From Subsaximicrobium wynnwilliamsii (GTDB lineage Bacteria > Bacteroidota > Bacteroidia > Flavobacteriales > Flavobacteriaceae), in NCBI RefSeq assembly GCF_007997225.1, contig NZ_VORM01000008.1, forward strand, positions 62,001 to 126,000: a stretch of DNA of 64,000 nt, in the 5' to 3' direction. A program made the position numbers and the translations under genes. The first letter of the stretch is position 1. Every line of letters begins with the position of its first letter. The notes beneath the pieces were generated by a model, which made no database searches, was not told where the DNA came from, and saw only the letters and a program-made list of their open reading frames with translations. Positions 8,445 to 17,479 of this stretch are shown here, piece after piece.

Positions 8445-8525
8445 GCAATGATTCGCAATGATTGCGCATCCATGCGCATCATCCAGCATCATTCTGCATC
8501 ATCCCGCATCATTCCGCATTATCCA
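8445..8525. repeat. Degenerate 10-bp repeat overlapping the ftsA stop
   Basis: Units such as GCATCATCCA, GCATCATTCT, GCATCATCCC, GCATCATTCC and GCATTATCCA follow one another at exactly 10 bp from 8476 to 8525. More diverged units (GCAATGATTC, GCAATGATTG) extend the phase back to 8445. The ftsA stop codon (8509-8511) lies inside, so the array looks like an expansion of the native 3' end of ftsA. Confidence 0.85.
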
Positions 8526-9846
8526 AAAAATCCTTGACCCGCTCGGTGAGCTTATCCAAAAAGGATTTCCGCTCTCTTTTTTGCACTGGTGCCACATCTT
8601 CTTCCAGTTCCAACGGCACTTCATCTTTTAACTCTTCTTCAGAAGCCGCATCTATTTCCTCTTGCTTCTCTATACGCTTGCGCTCTTGACGCTTTAGGCC
8701 ATCCATGACCAAGCCTACTGCTGTGGCATACAAGGGGCTCGCAATTTCATCGTCACTATCACCTGCCATGTGCTCATTGGGGAAACCGATTCTGGTATCC
8801 ATACCTGTAATGTATTCTACCAATTGCTTTAGGTGTTTGAGTTGGCTTCCGCCACCTGTAAGCACGATCCCAGCTATTAGTTTCTTCTTTTGTTCCTCGT
8901 GGCCATAATTCTTTATTTCAACATAGACCTGCTCAATAATCTCCACGACCCGCGCGTGGATGATTTTAGACAAATTCTTCAGCGTGATCTCTTTAGGCTC
9001 ACGACCTCGCAAACCAGGAATGGAAACAATTTCATTGTCCTTATTTTCGCCTGGCCAAGCCGAGCCAAACTTGATCTTCAATAATTCTGCCTGTTTTTCA
9101 ATGATGGAACAGCCTTCCTTGATGTCTTCAGTAACCACATTTCCGCCGAAAGGAATCACCGCGGTATGACGAATGATCCCGTCTTTAAAAACTGCCAAAT
9201 CGGTAGTGCCACCACCAATATCTATCAAGGCCACACCAGCTTCTTTTTCTTCTTGACTCAATACGGCATTGGCCGATGCTAAAGGTTCTAGTGTGATATT
9301 TTCCAATTCCAAACCAGAACTTTTGACGCAACGCCCCACATTTCTTATGGACGACACTTGCCCAACGACCACATGGAAATTAGCTTCCAAACGACCGCCG
9401 TACATCCCAATGGGTTCCTTGATTTCTGCCTGCCCGTCAATTTTGAACTCTTGTGGCAAGACATGAATGATCTCCTCGCCGGGAAGCATGACCAACTTAT
9501 GAACTTGATTGATCAACCTATCAATATCGGCCTCATCAATTACGGTTTCTGGGTTTGGTCTTGTTATATAATCACTATGCTGCAAACTGCGAATGTGCTG
9601 GCCTGCGATACCCACTGTGATTCTTTCAATTTTTATACCTGCTTCGGCCTCTGCTTCTTGCGCTGCTTGCTGGATGGACTGAATGGTTTGCGTAATGTTA
9701 TTGACCACACCCCTGTGCACACCCAGACTTTTGGCTTTACCAATCCCTAAAATTTCGGCTTTGCCATACTCATTCTTCCTCCCAATCATCACAACTATTT
9801 TTGTGGTGCCGAGATCCAGTCCAACTGAAATTTTATTATCCTCCAT
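8509..9846 (-). CDS. ftsA: Cell division protein FtsA
   Basis: Actin-like membrane tether of the Z-ring. 445 residues, usual length. Phosphate-1 motif ISVGLDLGTTKIVVMIG at the N-terminus, SHS2/1C domain (about 85-165), phosphate-2 motif ALIDIGGGTTDLAVF near 210, adenosine motif IVLTGGGSQLKHL near 330, and a C-terminal amphipathic helix (KSFLDKLTERVKDFLDNAE) for membrane binding. Starts three bases after the ftsQ stop, so the two are probably translated together. The last codons lie in a decamer repeat. Confidence 0.98.
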   Translation of the reverse strand: MEDNKISVGLDLGTTKIVVMIGRKNEYGKAEILGIGKAKSLGVHRGVVNNITQTIQSIQQAAQEAEAEAGIKIERITVGIAGQHIRSLQHSDYITRPNPETVIDEADIDRLINQVHKLVMLPGEEIIHVLPQEFKIDGQAEIKEPIGMYGGRLEANFHVVVGQVSSIRNVGRCVKSSGLELENITLEPLASANAVLSQEEKEAGVALIDIGGGTTDLAVFKDGIIRHTAVIPFGGNVVTEDIKEGCSIIEKQAELLKIKFGSAWPGENKDNEIVSIPGLRGREPKEITLKNLSKIIHARVVEIIEQVYVEIKNYGHEEQKKKLIAGIVLTGGGSQLKHLKQLVEYITGMDTRIGFPNEHMAGDSDDEIASPLYATAVGLVMDGLKRQERKRIEKQEEIDAASEEELKDEVPLELEEDVAPVQKRERKSFLDKLTERVKDFLDNAE

Positions 9847-9849
9847 TGC

Positions 9850-10569
9850 TTACTTTTTGGTGCAAATCACTTGCTTGTCAAATTTTAAGTTTATCAGACT
9901 GTATGCGTCCAACATGCTATCTTTCATCGCTTTTTTATAAAACGCTTTAAGATTATTTATCTTTTTGTCCATAAGGTTGGTTCGCCCTAAATGAATCGTA
10001 AAATCATGCCCCCTAAACTTCAAGTCTATGGTGCCATTTTGGTTTTGATGGATTTCCACGACATTCCTGGTCAAAAATGCATCTGACTGCACTTTCATGG
10101 CAACCTCATAAACAGCGGACAATTTATTTTTCTCAATAAAACCCGTCACCAATGGCACGCGAGCTGTATAGTTTGAAGATAAAGGCATATAATTGCCTTC
10201 ATCATCGATGTAGTAGGAAGCATTTGTACTGATACGAGCAATAGGTTTTTTTTGCTCTATCTCAGCGGTAATCAAGCCATCAACATTCATAAACACTTGT
10301 GCATTCTTGATCATCTCGTTAGAATTTAGGGCAACTTCTAACAAGTTCAAATCTATAATTTCTTTGGGCGTATTTGCCACACTGGCGTTATTTACTATTA
10401 ACAATTTACTAACAGTGGTATGCGTCACAAAAAGATTATCATCTCCAATAAATTTTATTTCTGGGTCACTCACTTTCCTAGCCGAATTGCGTTCATAAGA
10501 GAAAGCGCACAGAAACACCACCAAAAGCAATAATGCCCCAACCTTTATGTAGTTATAATTAATGCGCAT
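9850..10569 (-). CDS. ftsQ: Cell division protein FtsQ/DivIB
   Basis: Bitopic divisome protein. 239 residues: a short cytoplasmic end, membrane helix at about 9-25 (VGALLLLVVFLCAFSY), then an extracytoplasmic POTRA-like domain (VSDPEIKFIGDDNLFVT...) and a beta domain (about 100-230). Typical flavobacterial length. Its ATG lies 11 bases inside the end of murC, so translation is coupled. By family it links the early and late divisome with FtsL. Confidence 0.9.
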   Translation of the reverse strand: MRINYNYIKVGALLLLVVFLCAFSYERNSARKVSDPEIKFIGDDNLFVTHTTVSKLLIVNNASVANTPKEIIDLNLLEVALNSNEMIKNAQVFMNVDGLITAEIEQKKPIARISTNASYYIDDEGNYMPLSSNYTARVPLVTGFIEKNKLSAVYEVAMKVQSDAFLTRNVVEIHQNQNGTIDLKFRGHDFTIHLGRTNLMDKKINNLKAFYKKAMKDSMLDAYSLINLKFDKQVICTKK

Positions 10570-11959
10570 GGCTCAAAGCTGTTTTAATGGATTTCACTTC
10601 CTCGCCAATATCTCCTGCGCCAAGGGTTAGAATAACGCTTGCTTCGGAAGACTTTACGACCTCAATCAACTGGGATTTCTCAATCAATGATTTGTTTTCA
10701 TTATCAATTTTATCCAACAGGTATTGTGAATTCACGCCTTCTATTGGCAATTCTCTGGCTGGGTAGATTTCTAAAAGCGCGATGTCATCAAATTGGGATA
10801 GGCTTTTCGCAAACTCATCGGCAAAATCACGGGTTCTACTGTATAAATGCGGTTGAAAAATGACCAACACCTTTTGCCCTGGATACATTTCCCTTACCGC
10901 TTGATGTACGGCATTGATTTCTTCAGGATGATGTGCATAATCGTCGATATAAACCAAGGTATCGGTCTTGATTTGGTATGAAAATCGACGTTTAACCCCT
11001 TTGTAAGACAATAAAGCCCCGGCGAGCTGCTGGTGAGGGATGCCATATTCTATAGACATCGCCAGGGCAATTAATGCATTAGACAAGTTATGTCTTCCAG
11101 GTAGGTTAAATTTGAAATCTTTAAGCAGCGCATTTGGTGTTTTCACATCAAATAGATAGCTACCATTTTCTATTTTTATATTTTTTACTGAATAATCTGA
11201 ATCGTCCTCAATCCCATAAGTGATGCCCTGTATTGGCAACCCGTTCTTTATAAAGAGTTTCCCATTAGGCTTGACTTTTTCTGAAAATGCCACAAACGAT
11301 TTTTGTAATTCTGAAGCATCGCCATAAATATCCAGGTGATCGGCATCCATGGAAGTGATGCAGGCAAAATCTGGGGAAAGCGTTAAAAAGGAGCGATCAA
11401 ATTCATCGGCTTCCACAACACTTACTTTGGTGCCACTGCTAATAAAGTTTGAATTGTAATTTTCACTGATGCCGCCTAAAAAGGCAGTGACTTCCACCCC
11501 ACATTGGTAGAGTAAATGCCCCAAGATACTGGTGGTGGTGGTTTTTCCGTGGGTGCCTGCCACCGCAAGACAGAAGCTTTGCTTGGTGATTTCGCCCAAT
11601 ACCACAGAACGCTTCATCAAGTGAAAGCCTTCGTCTTTGAAATAATTGAATTGCTTATGATGCTTCGGAATGGCGGGCGTATACACCACCAAGGTGTTCT
11701 CTTCATTCAAAAAGCTCGTGTCAACACTAGATATGTCATCCTCGAAATTCACGGAAACACCCAAGTCCACCAGTGCTGTAATAACATCGCTATTGGTCTT
11801 GTCATAACCCGCAACTTTTAAATCTTTTGCCACAAAATAGCGCGCCAGAGCAGACATACCTATGCCACCGATGCCGATGAAATAGATATGGGAAGCCCAT
11901 CCCTCCCCAAGGGGAAGGACTTGCTTATTGTTGTCTATTTTGTTTTCGCTATTCTTCAT
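10559..11959 (-). CDS. murC: UDP-N-acetylmuramate-L-alanine ligase MurC
   Basis: Cytoplasmic ATP-dependent ligase adding L-Ala to UDP-MurNAc. 466 residues. N-terminal Rossmann domain with [20 protein letters not shown] site [11 protein letters not shown] near 135, central Mur-ligase motif ([19 protein letters not shown]), and C-terminal domain with [12 protein letters not shown] and [10 protein letters not shown]. The first 30 or so residues are longer than usual. They include [10 protein letters not shown], encoded by a palindromic repeat (TCCCCAAGGGGA on the plus strand), and no ATG lies between the repeat and the core, so the repeat is translated. Overlaps the murG stop by four bases and ftsQ by eleven. 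Confidence 0.97.
   Translation of the reverse strand: MKNSENKIDNNKQVLPLGEGWASHIYFIGIGGIGMSALARYFVAKDLKVAGYDKTNSDVITALVDLGVSVNFEDDISSVDTSFLNEENTLVVYTPAIPKHHKQFNYFKDEGFHLMKRSVVLGEITKQSFCLAVAGTHGKTTTTSILGHLLYQCGVEVTAFLGGISENYNSNFISSGTKVSVVEADEFDRSFLTLSPDFACITSMDADHLDIYGDASELQKSFVAFSEKVKPNGKLFIKNGLPIQGITYGIEDDSDYSVKNIKIENGSYLFDVKTPNALLKDFKFNLPGRHNLSNALIALAMSIEYGIPHQQLAGALLSYKGVKRRFSYQIKTDTLVYIDDYAHHPEEINAVHQAVREMYPGQKVLVIFQPHLYSRTRDFADEFAKSLSQFDDIALLEIYPARELPIEGVNSQYLLDKIDNENKSLIEKSQLIEVVKSSEASVILTLGAGDIGEEVKSIKTALSHAH
11895..11920. repeat. Short palindromic repeat inside murC 5' coding region
   Basis: The core TCCCCAAGGGGA at 11904-11915 lies in frame within murC codons 15-25. The extended sequence, read on the minus strand (CCCCTTGGGGA then GGATGGGCTT), matches the copy at the murD start and resembles those before mraY, ftsW and murG. 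Confidence 0.85.
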
Positions 11960-13101
11960 AATCTATTAGTTTCTTCCGTTTGGGAAGACGGCAGATGGTT
12001 CCCTAATAATTTTTCGACCACATCTGCAATATCATTTGTGGCATTTGCCAAAGCCAATTTTTTTATATTTTTTGATAAGTGTTGTCTTCTTTCCGAAGAA
12101 GCAATCACTTCAGAAAACTGGGCTTTAAAATTGGCATCTAGCTCAGATTCCTTAATCATGATGGCTGCATCTTTACTGGCAATTGCCATCGCGTTCTTGC
12201 TTTGGTGGTCTTCGGCTACATTTGGCGACGGGATAAAAATCACGGGTTTCCCAACAACACACAACTCTGAAACCGAACTTGCGCCAGCTCTCGAAATAAT
12301 CACATCGGCCGCGGCATAAGCCAAATCCATTCTGTTTAGAAAAGGAAAAACCTCCACGTGCTCCAAGGCATTGTGCTTTTTATACTCCTCGTAATAGAGC
12401 TTGCCGCATTGCCAGATCATTTGGATATTGTTGGTCTCTAAAAAGACCAGTTCGTTTTCAATCAATTGGTTGATGCGCCTTGATCCCAAGCTTCCGCCCA
12501 AAACCAATAGAATCTGTTTGTTGGGCTTTAGCGTAAAAGCATCCTTGGCATCGGCTGTTTTTTCAGCTAAATCCAAAAGGTCCTTACGTATCGGATTTCC
12601 CGTAAGCACTAGCTTTTCCTTCGGAAAAAATCGCTCAAGACCTTCATAAGCGACACATATTTTATCTACTTTTTTACCCAATAGTTTATTGGTAATGCCC
12701 GGAAACGAATTTTGTTCCTGTATCAAACTCGGCACCTTTTTGGCTGTCGCCATTTGCAATAAGGGTCCGCTAGCGAAACCGCCAGTACCAATGGCAACAT
12801 CTGGTTTAAATGCTTTAATAATCTGTCTCGAACGCCATAAGCTCGAAATCAATTTGAATGGAAACGCAAGGTTTCTCAACGTCAGTTTTCGCTGAATCCC
12901 CGATATCCACAGGCCTTCAATCTCATAGCCTGCCTGCGGTACTTTCTCCATTTCCATACGGTCTTTCGCGCCCACAAACAGAAACTTCGCATTGGGAAAA
13001 CGCGATTTCAGCTCATCGGCAATAGCGATGGCAGGATAGATATGACCTCCTGTGCCGCCTCCGGAGAGGATGATTCTATATGGATGTTGCTTACTGATAA
13101 T
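11956..13101 (-). CDS. murG: MurG UDP-GlcNAc transferase, start codon unclear
   Basis: Peripheral membrane glycosyltransferase that converts lipid I to lipid II. The conserved N-terminal loop [19 protein letters not shown] lies upstream of the first GTG (12975), so translation must begin earlier. The frame is open back to a TAA at 13117-13119 with no ATG, GTG or TTG after it. The only candidates are ATT (13099-13101, used here, 381 aa) and ATC codons. An ATG with an A-rich leader lies at 13127-13129, but three copies of a 7-bp repeat put it out of frame. Other motifs: GTGGFASGP near 102, [14 protein letters not shown] near 128, and a C-terminal donor domain with [12 protein letters not shown] and [11 protein letters not shown]. 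Overlaps murC by four bases. Confidence 0.93.
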   Translation of the reverse strand: MISKQHPYRIILSGGGTGGHIYPAIAIADELKSRFPNAKFLFVGAKDRMEMEKVPQAGYEIEGLWISGIQRKLTLRNLAFPFKLISSLWRSRQIIKAFKPDVAIGTGGFASGPLLQMATAKKVPSLIQEQNSFPGITNKLLGKKVDKICVAYEGLERFFPKEKLVLTGNPIRKDLLDLAEKTADAKDAFTLKPNKQILLVLGGSLGSRRINQLIENELVFLETNNIQMIWQCGKLYYEEYKKHNALEHVEVFPFLNRMDLAYAAADVIISRAGASSVSELCVVGKPVIFIPSPNVAEDHQSKNAMAIASKDAAIMIKESELDANFKAQFSEVIASSERRQHLSKNIKKLALANATNDIADVVEKLLGNHLPSSQTEETNRL

Positions 13102-13121
13102 TTTAGATTTTAGATTTTAGA
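13101..13121. repeat. Heptamer repeat (TTTTAGA)x3 at the murG start
   Basis: Three perfect 7-bp copies lie between a plausible ATG (13127-13129) and the murG reading frame. With three copies the ATG frame stops after eight codons; with two copies it would run into murG with no stop. See the finding on murG. Confidence 0.95.
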
Positions 13122-13190
13122 TTACGCATTGTTTTTATTGATGCCACTACAATAGATAGCAACTCATTTGCTTCAGCCCATAGCCCCTTT

Positions 13191-13220
13191 TGTCCTACGG
13201 ACATTTCCCCAAAGGGGAAA
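13191..13220. repeat. Double hairpin repeat between ftsW and murG
   Basis: Two adjacent hairpins: TGTCC-TAC-GGACA (13191-13203) and TTTCCCC-AAA-GGGGAAA (13204-13220). They belong to the CCCC-TT(T)-GGGG repeat family seen at other junctions of this cluster. The rest of the 168-bp gap holds the heptamer repeat at 13101-13121. Confidence 0.85.
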
Positions 13221-13269
13221 ATATTTTCTATTTTAAAACTTCCAATATATAATATCAAACTTTTTACTT

Positions 13270-14469
13270 TCACAAAGCTTCACTCAAAACAGCCAATGGG
13301 TTATCGTCAAAGCTTTCCGCCTCCTTATCTTTATCTGCTTCACGTTTGGCACTCACACTTAAAACAATGCCAATGGCGAGGCAGGTCATCCAAATGGAGG
13401 TACCACCACTACTTATCAATGGCAGGGTTTGGCCAGTCACTGGAAACAATTCTACCGCAACAGCCATATTGATCAAGGCCTGAAATACAATGGGTAAACC
13501 AACGCCCAAAACCAATAACTTTCCAAAAACGGTATCCGATTTTTGGGACACAATCACAATCCTAAAGAGCAGCCAACAATACATAGCCAATAAGATGAGA
13601 CCGCCAACGAGCCCATACTCCTCAATGATAATTGCGAAAATGAAATCGGAAGACGATTGTGGCAAAAAGTTCTTTTGCTGACTCTTGCCTGGCCCGCGCC
13701 CAAAGATATCTCCTGAGGCAATCGCAATTTTGGCTTTCTCAATTTGGTAGTCGGCTTCCGTATCCACACCATTTGAGAAATTCTCAATTCGGCTCATCCA
13801 AGTATCAATACGGTTATCAATAGCCCCCGGAAACGCCTTCGCCACCAAGACAAACAAAGCCAAACTCAAAATGCCAATACCAATGATCACTGCTAAATAC
13901 CGTAAGGGATACCCCCCTATAAAGGCTAAAATCATGACCATCAAAAACATGATTGCCGTTGTTGAAAAATTTGCCGGCAAAATCAAGATTAACGTAAAGA
14001 ACACAGGCGCCCATAAAGGCAACAAGGTTTCAGTAAAGGTCACTTCCCGGTCTTGGATTTTAGACAAATAACGCGCTACATACACCATGAGCACCACCGC
14101 TGCCAAGGTGGAGGTTTGAAAAGACATCCCTACGAAAGGGATTTGAATCCATCTACTGGCATTGGCACCGTCAATTGTAGTGCCTTGAAGCATTGTCACC
14201 ACTAAAAGCACCAACACAATGGGCACCATAATCATAGACAAGCCCCTGAAATAGCGATATGGCACTTTATGCACACCATAGATGATTGCGAACCCCAAGA
14301 ACAAATGCATAAAATGCTTGACAAAAAAAGTAAAGGTATTATCTGAGCCACCCACGTAGGCCAAATTACTGGCGGCACTGTACACAGGTAGAAACGAGAA
14401 GATCGCCAGCAATGCTGCAATCGCCCAAATCAATCGATCTCCTTTTATATTTCTGAATATTTGCCCCAT
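13270..14469 (-). CDS. ftsW: Lipid II polymerase FtsW (SEDS family)
   Basis: Septal peptidoglycan glycosyltransferase. About ten membrane helices and the SEDS signature in the C-terminal half: FAIIIEEYGLVGGLILLAMY, NMAVAVELFPVTGQTLPLISSGGTSIWM. The ATG at 14469 (399 aa) is chosen; a GTG four codons upstream (14481) lies in a palindromic repeat. The TTG and GTG options upstream have no better leader. Partner by family: FtsI encoded at 18.9-20.9 kb in the same cluster. Confidence 0.96.
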   Translation of the reverse strand: MGQIFRNIKGDRLIWAIAALLAIFSFLPVYSAASNLAYVGGSDNTFTFFVKHFMHLFLGFAIIYGVHKVPYRYFRGLSMIMVPIVLVLLVVTMLQGTTIDGANASRWIQIPFVGMSFQTSTLAAVVLMVYVARYLSKIQDREVTFTETLLPLWAPVFFTLILILPANFSTTAIMFLMVMILAFIGGYPLRYLAVIIGIGILSLALFVLVAKAFPGAIDNRIDTWMSRIENFSNGVDTEADYQIEKAKIAIASGDIFGRGPGKSQQKNFLPQSSSDFIFAIIIEEYGLVGGLILLAMYCWLLFRIVIVSQKSDTVFGKLLVLGVGLPIVFQALINMAVAVELFPVTGQTLPLISSGGTSIWMTCLAIGIVLSVSAKREADKDKEAESFDDNPLAVLSEAL

Positions 14470-14479
14470 TGTCCTACGC

Positions 14480-14497
14480 ACATTTAATTCTAAATGT
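14480..14497. repeat. Palindrome just upstream of ftsW
   Basis: ACATTTA-ATTC-TAAATGT forms a 7-bp stem 11 bases upstream of the ftsW ATG. Together with the adjoining GTCCTACGCACA it matches the hairpin repeat at 13191-13220 (GTCCTACGGACA), so the ftsW start lies at the edge of a repeat copy. Confidence 0.8.
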
Positions 14498-14571
14498 CCA
14501 TTTAATTTATTGGTTTATTGAATACTTCGTTTTGTTCTAATTTGTTAGCGTATGCTCCTTCCCTTTGGGAG

Positions 14572-14589
14572 TCACGATAGCTATAGGGA
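14572..14589. repeat. Imperfect TCCCGATAGCTATCGGGA-type palindrome
   Basis: TCACGATAGCTATAGGGA in the murD-ftsW gap is a two-mismatch-per-arm relative of the perfect 18-bp palindrome at 44260-44277. It is preceded by CCCTTTGGGA. Confidence 0.7.
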
Positions 14590-14601
14590 GGTATGGGCTC
14601 T

Positions 14602-16026
14602 TTACAAATTCCTTACCGCATCCTTAAATTGACGCCCTCTATCTTCATAATTCTCAAACAGGTCGAAGCTTGCACAGGCTGGCGATAACAATACGCTGTC
14701 TCCGCTTTCAGCAATTTTGTAGGCTATTTTTACCGCTTCGCTCATGAATTGCGTTTCCACAATGGTATCTACCATATTGCCGAAATTCTCCATGAGTTTC
14801 TGGTTGTCTACGCCCAAACAAATGATCGCTTTTACCTTTTCATTCACAAACTGAAACAACTCTTGGTAATTATTGCCTTTATCTTGCCCACCAACGATCC
14901 ATACGGTTGGGCCATCCATACTATCAAGAGCGTAATACGTTGCATTGACGTTTGTTGCCTTAGAGTCGTTGATATACTGTACTTTATTGATTTTAAGCAC
15001 GTTTTCCAAACGATGTTCAACACCCTGAAAATTCTCAAGGCTCTCTCTAATGGTTTGCTTTCTTATTTTGAGCAAATGCGCCACCGTTGACGCAGCCATT
15101 GCATTTTTAATATTGTGTTTCCCTTCTAAGGCTAAATTTGCTGCTGACATAGTTATTTGATTATTATCTACTGTTATAATTATAGTGTTATTGTTATCTA
15201 AAAACGCTCCGTTCTCAATGGTCTTCTTCAATGAAAACGGGATCAATGTGGACTGAACCGGATGTGCTTCCAACCATGTTGTGATGACCTCATCATCGGC
15301 ATCATAAATAAGATAGTCCTCTGCGGTTTGGTTCTCTGCAATCCTGAATTTTGAGGCGATATAATTTTCAAATTGATAGTCATATCGATCCAAATGATCT
15401 GGGGTAATATTGAGCAAAACGGCTATGTGTGGCTTAAATGACTCTATATCGTCCAACTGAAAACTGCTAATCTCCAACACGTAATTTGGATAATCCTTAT
15501 CCAAAATCTGTTTGGCAAAACTCTCCCCAATATTACCCGCCAAACCCACTTCCAACTCTTGTTTTAAGAGGTGGTGTGTGAGACTTGCGGTTGTTGTTTT
15601 TCCGTTACTACCCGTTATGCCCACCAAAATTGCATTGGTGAATCGTGAGGCAAATTCAATTTCTGAAATGACCGGAATACCTTTGGCTCTGATTTGTTTC
15701 ACCAAATCGGCCTTATCTGGAATCCCAGGGCTTTTCATGATCAAATTGGCATTCAGAATTTTTTCTTCGGAATGTTTGCCTTCCTCAAATTCAATCTCAT
15801 GTTGTATAAGAACTTGCTTATATTTTTCTTTGATGCTGCCTTTATCTGAAACAAAAACTTCGTAACCATTGGCCTTGGCTAAAAGCGCGGTGCCGATACC
15901 GCTTTCTCCTGCGCCTAGAATCCCTAAATAAAAGCCCATTCCTAAATCCTTCCCCAAGGGGGACGGACTTTTCACTCTGCCGGGATTTATTGAGCTGCTC
16001 ATGTTTTCAATACTGTTCGATGACAT
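14602..16026 (-). CDS. murD: UDP-MurNAc-L-alanine-D-glutamate ligase MurD
   Basis: Cytoplasmic ATP-dependent ligase adding D-Glu. 474 residues from the first ATG. LGILGAGESGIGTALLAK begins the N-terminal domain, ITGSNGKTTTASL is the ATP site, followed by NITPDHLDRYDYQFENYIASK, YINDSKATNVNATYYAL and LSPACASFDLFENYEDRG. The family normally starts just before the LGAGESG motif, and an ATG at 15939 (reading MGFYLGILGAGESG) would fit. The 29 residues upstream of it include SPSPLGKDLG, encoded by a palindromic repeat. Either the repeat is translated or the start is 15939. The second option has an AAGGATTTAGGA leader and is slightly preferred. Confidence 0.96.
   Translation of the reverse strand: MSSNSIENMSSSINPGRVKSPSPLGKDLGMGFYLGILGAGESGIGTALLAKANGYEVFVSDKGSIKEKYKQVLIQHEIEFEEGKHSEEKILNANLIMKSPGIPDKADLVKQIRAKGIPVISEIEFASRFTNAILVGITGSNGKTTTASLTHHLLKQELEVGLAGNIGESFAKQILDKDYPNYVLEISSFQLDDIESFKPHIAVLLNITPDHLDRYDYQFENYIASKFRIAENQTAEDYLIYDADDEVITTWLEAHPVQSTLIPFSLKKTIENGAFLDNNNTIIITVDNNQITMSAANLALEGKHNIKNAMAASTVAHLLKIRKQTIRESLENFQGVEHRLENVLKINKVQYINDSKATNVNATYYALDSMDGPTVWIVGGQDKGNNYQELFQFVNEKVKAIICLGVDNQKLMENFGNMVDTIVETQFMSEAVKIAYKIAESGDSVLLSPACASFDLFENYEDRGRQFKDAVRNL
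15945..15965. repeat. Short palindromic repeat at the murD start
   Basis: TCCCCAAGGGGGA at 15951-15963, six bases or more upstream of the alternative ATG and inside the longer reading of murD. On the minus strand it reads CCCCTTGGGGAAGGATTTAGG then ATGGGCTT, closely matching the murC copy. Confidence 0.85.
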
Positions 16027-16064
16027 TAAAATGCCAGTTTTACTTTAGTTTCTATTTTCTTTCA

Positions 16065-16095
16065 GACCTACAAGGTCTTTGAGACCTTGCAGGTC
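16065..16095. repeat. Long inverted repeat between mraY and murD
   Basis: GACCTACAAGGTCT and AGACCTTGCAGGTC form a 14-bp stem with one mismatch and a three-base loop. It has no T tract. This GACCTGCAAGGTC word is of a type often dispersed in flavobacterial intergenic DNA. Confidence 0.9.
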
Positions 16096-16116
16096 GCGTT
16101 CAATTTCAATTTTAGC

Positions 16117-17352
16117 TTACCTTAGTTTGAGCGTCACTATGGAAATGATGGCGAGAAAAATGCCAACAATCCAAAATCGTGTGACGATCTTACTTTCGTG
16201 ATATCCCGATTTCTGATAATGGTGGTGCAAAGGCGACATTTTGAAAATGCGCCTGCCTTCGCCATATTTTCTTCGGGTATATTTAAACCAGCTCACTTGG
16301 AAAATTACCGAGAGCGATTCTGCGAAAAATATTCCGCAGAGCACTGGGATCAATAATTCCTTCCGCACCGCGATGGCAATGACCGCAATAATCCCACCTA
16401 TGGTCAAGCTCCCAGTGTCACCCATAAAAACTTGGGCTGGATACGTGTTATACCATAAAAAGCCAATTAGCGCGCCTACAAACGCCGCGATGAAAACCAC
16501 GAGTTCGCCTAGCCTAGGTATGAACATGACATTGAGATAATCAGACAGCATGATGTTACCCGATACAAAGGCAAAAATTGCCAGTGCAAACACAATAATT
16601 GCGCTGCTTCCCGCTGCCAAACCATCAATCCCATCGGTTAAATTGGCACCGTTGGATACTGCGGTTACAATAAATATCACAATTGGTATAAAAATCAACC
16701 AGGCGTAATCCTCATAATCATCACCCAGCCAAATCAATAATTTGGCATAATCAAATTCGTTATCCTTGACGAAAGGAATGGTGGTTTTCATAGACCCCGA
16801 TTCTTCACCGTAAAACTCTTGGGATGAATCTTGGCCAATCGCTTCAATAGAATTTTCAGTATTTACTTTCTCATATTTTACGGTAACTCCTGGATGAAAA
16901 TACATGACCGCTCCAACAAAAATACCCAAACCCACTTGGCCCAGTACTTTGAATTTTCCGCTTAAGCCCTCTTTATCTTTCTTAAACACTTTGATGTAAT
17001 CGTCAATAAAGCCAATCATTCCCATCCAAATAGTGGTCACGATAAGCATAATGACATAAATATTATCCAAACGTGAAAGCAATAAAACTGGCACTAAGGT
17101 TCCCAAAATAATGATGATCCCACCCATAGTTGGGGTACCTGCTTTTTCTACCTGGCCTGCCAAACCTAAGTCTCTAACCGTTTCGCCCACTTGTTGTTTT
17201 TGCAAGTAGTTGATGATTTTCTTTCCGAAGATTGTAGAAAACAACAAAGAGAATAAAATAGCCAGAGCAGCACGAAAAGTGGTGTATTGAAACACTCCTG
17301 TGCCAGGCAAATCAAATTGTTGATCTAAATATTCGAATAAGTAATACAGCAT
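16117..17352 (-). CDS. mraY: Phospho-MurNAc-pentapeptide transferase MraY
   Basis: Integral membrane enzyme that makes lipid I on undecaprenyl phosphate. 411 residues with about ten helices. Motifs: [20 protein letters not shown] near 74, [15 protein letters not shown] near 112 (catalytic Asp pair), [15 protein letters not shown] near 235, [20 protein letters not shown] near 297, and the histidine loop [15 protein letters not shown] near 373. An extra hydrophilic loop of about 60 residues (about 155-210) is typical of Bacteroidota MraY. ATG at 17352; a CCCCT-A-AGGGG palindrome lies 27 bases upstream. Confidence 0.97.
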   Translation of the reverse strand: MLYYLFEYLDQQFDLPGTGVFQYTTFRAALAILFSLLFSTIFGKKIINYLQKQQVGETVRDLGLAGQVEKAGTPTMGGIIIILGTLVPVLLLSRLDNIYVIMLIVTTIWMGMIGFIDDYIKVFKKDKEGLSGKFKVLGQVGLGIFVGAVMYFHPGVTVKYEKVNTENSIEAIGQDSSQEFYGEESGSMKTTIPFVKDNEFDYAKLLIWLGDDYEDYAWLIFIPIVIFIVTAVSNGANLTDGIDGLAAGSSAIIVFALAIFAFVSGNIMLSDYLNVMFIPRLGELVVFIAAFVGALIGFLWYNTYPAQVFMGDTGSLTIGGIIAVIAIAVRKELLIPVLCGIFFAESLSVIFQVSWFKYTRRKYGEGRRIFKMSPLHHHYQKSGYHESKIVTRFWIVGIFLAIISIVTLKLR

Positions 17353-17378
17353 ATTTTAGATGTTGTTTGTTCCCTAAA

Positions 17379-17391
17379 TCCCCTAAGGGGA
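17379..17391. repeat. Short palindrome upstream of mraY
   Basis: TCCCCTAAGGGGA, flanked by TCCCTAAA, in the 127-bp murE-mraY gap. It belongs to the same family as the repeats at murC, murD, murG and ftsW, in the same orientation to transcription. Confidence 0.8.
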
Positions 17392-17479
17392 CTTTTATTT
17401 AGGTGTTCTTTATTGCTTATTTAAAAACTATTTCTTTTCATTTTATATGGATTAAAACTGCGACTGAAACTGTAAACTT

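Noticed and set aside
11956-13101. murG as a pseudogene
   Set aside because: The entire coding core is intact and the gene is essential in its pathway; only the start codon is unusual.
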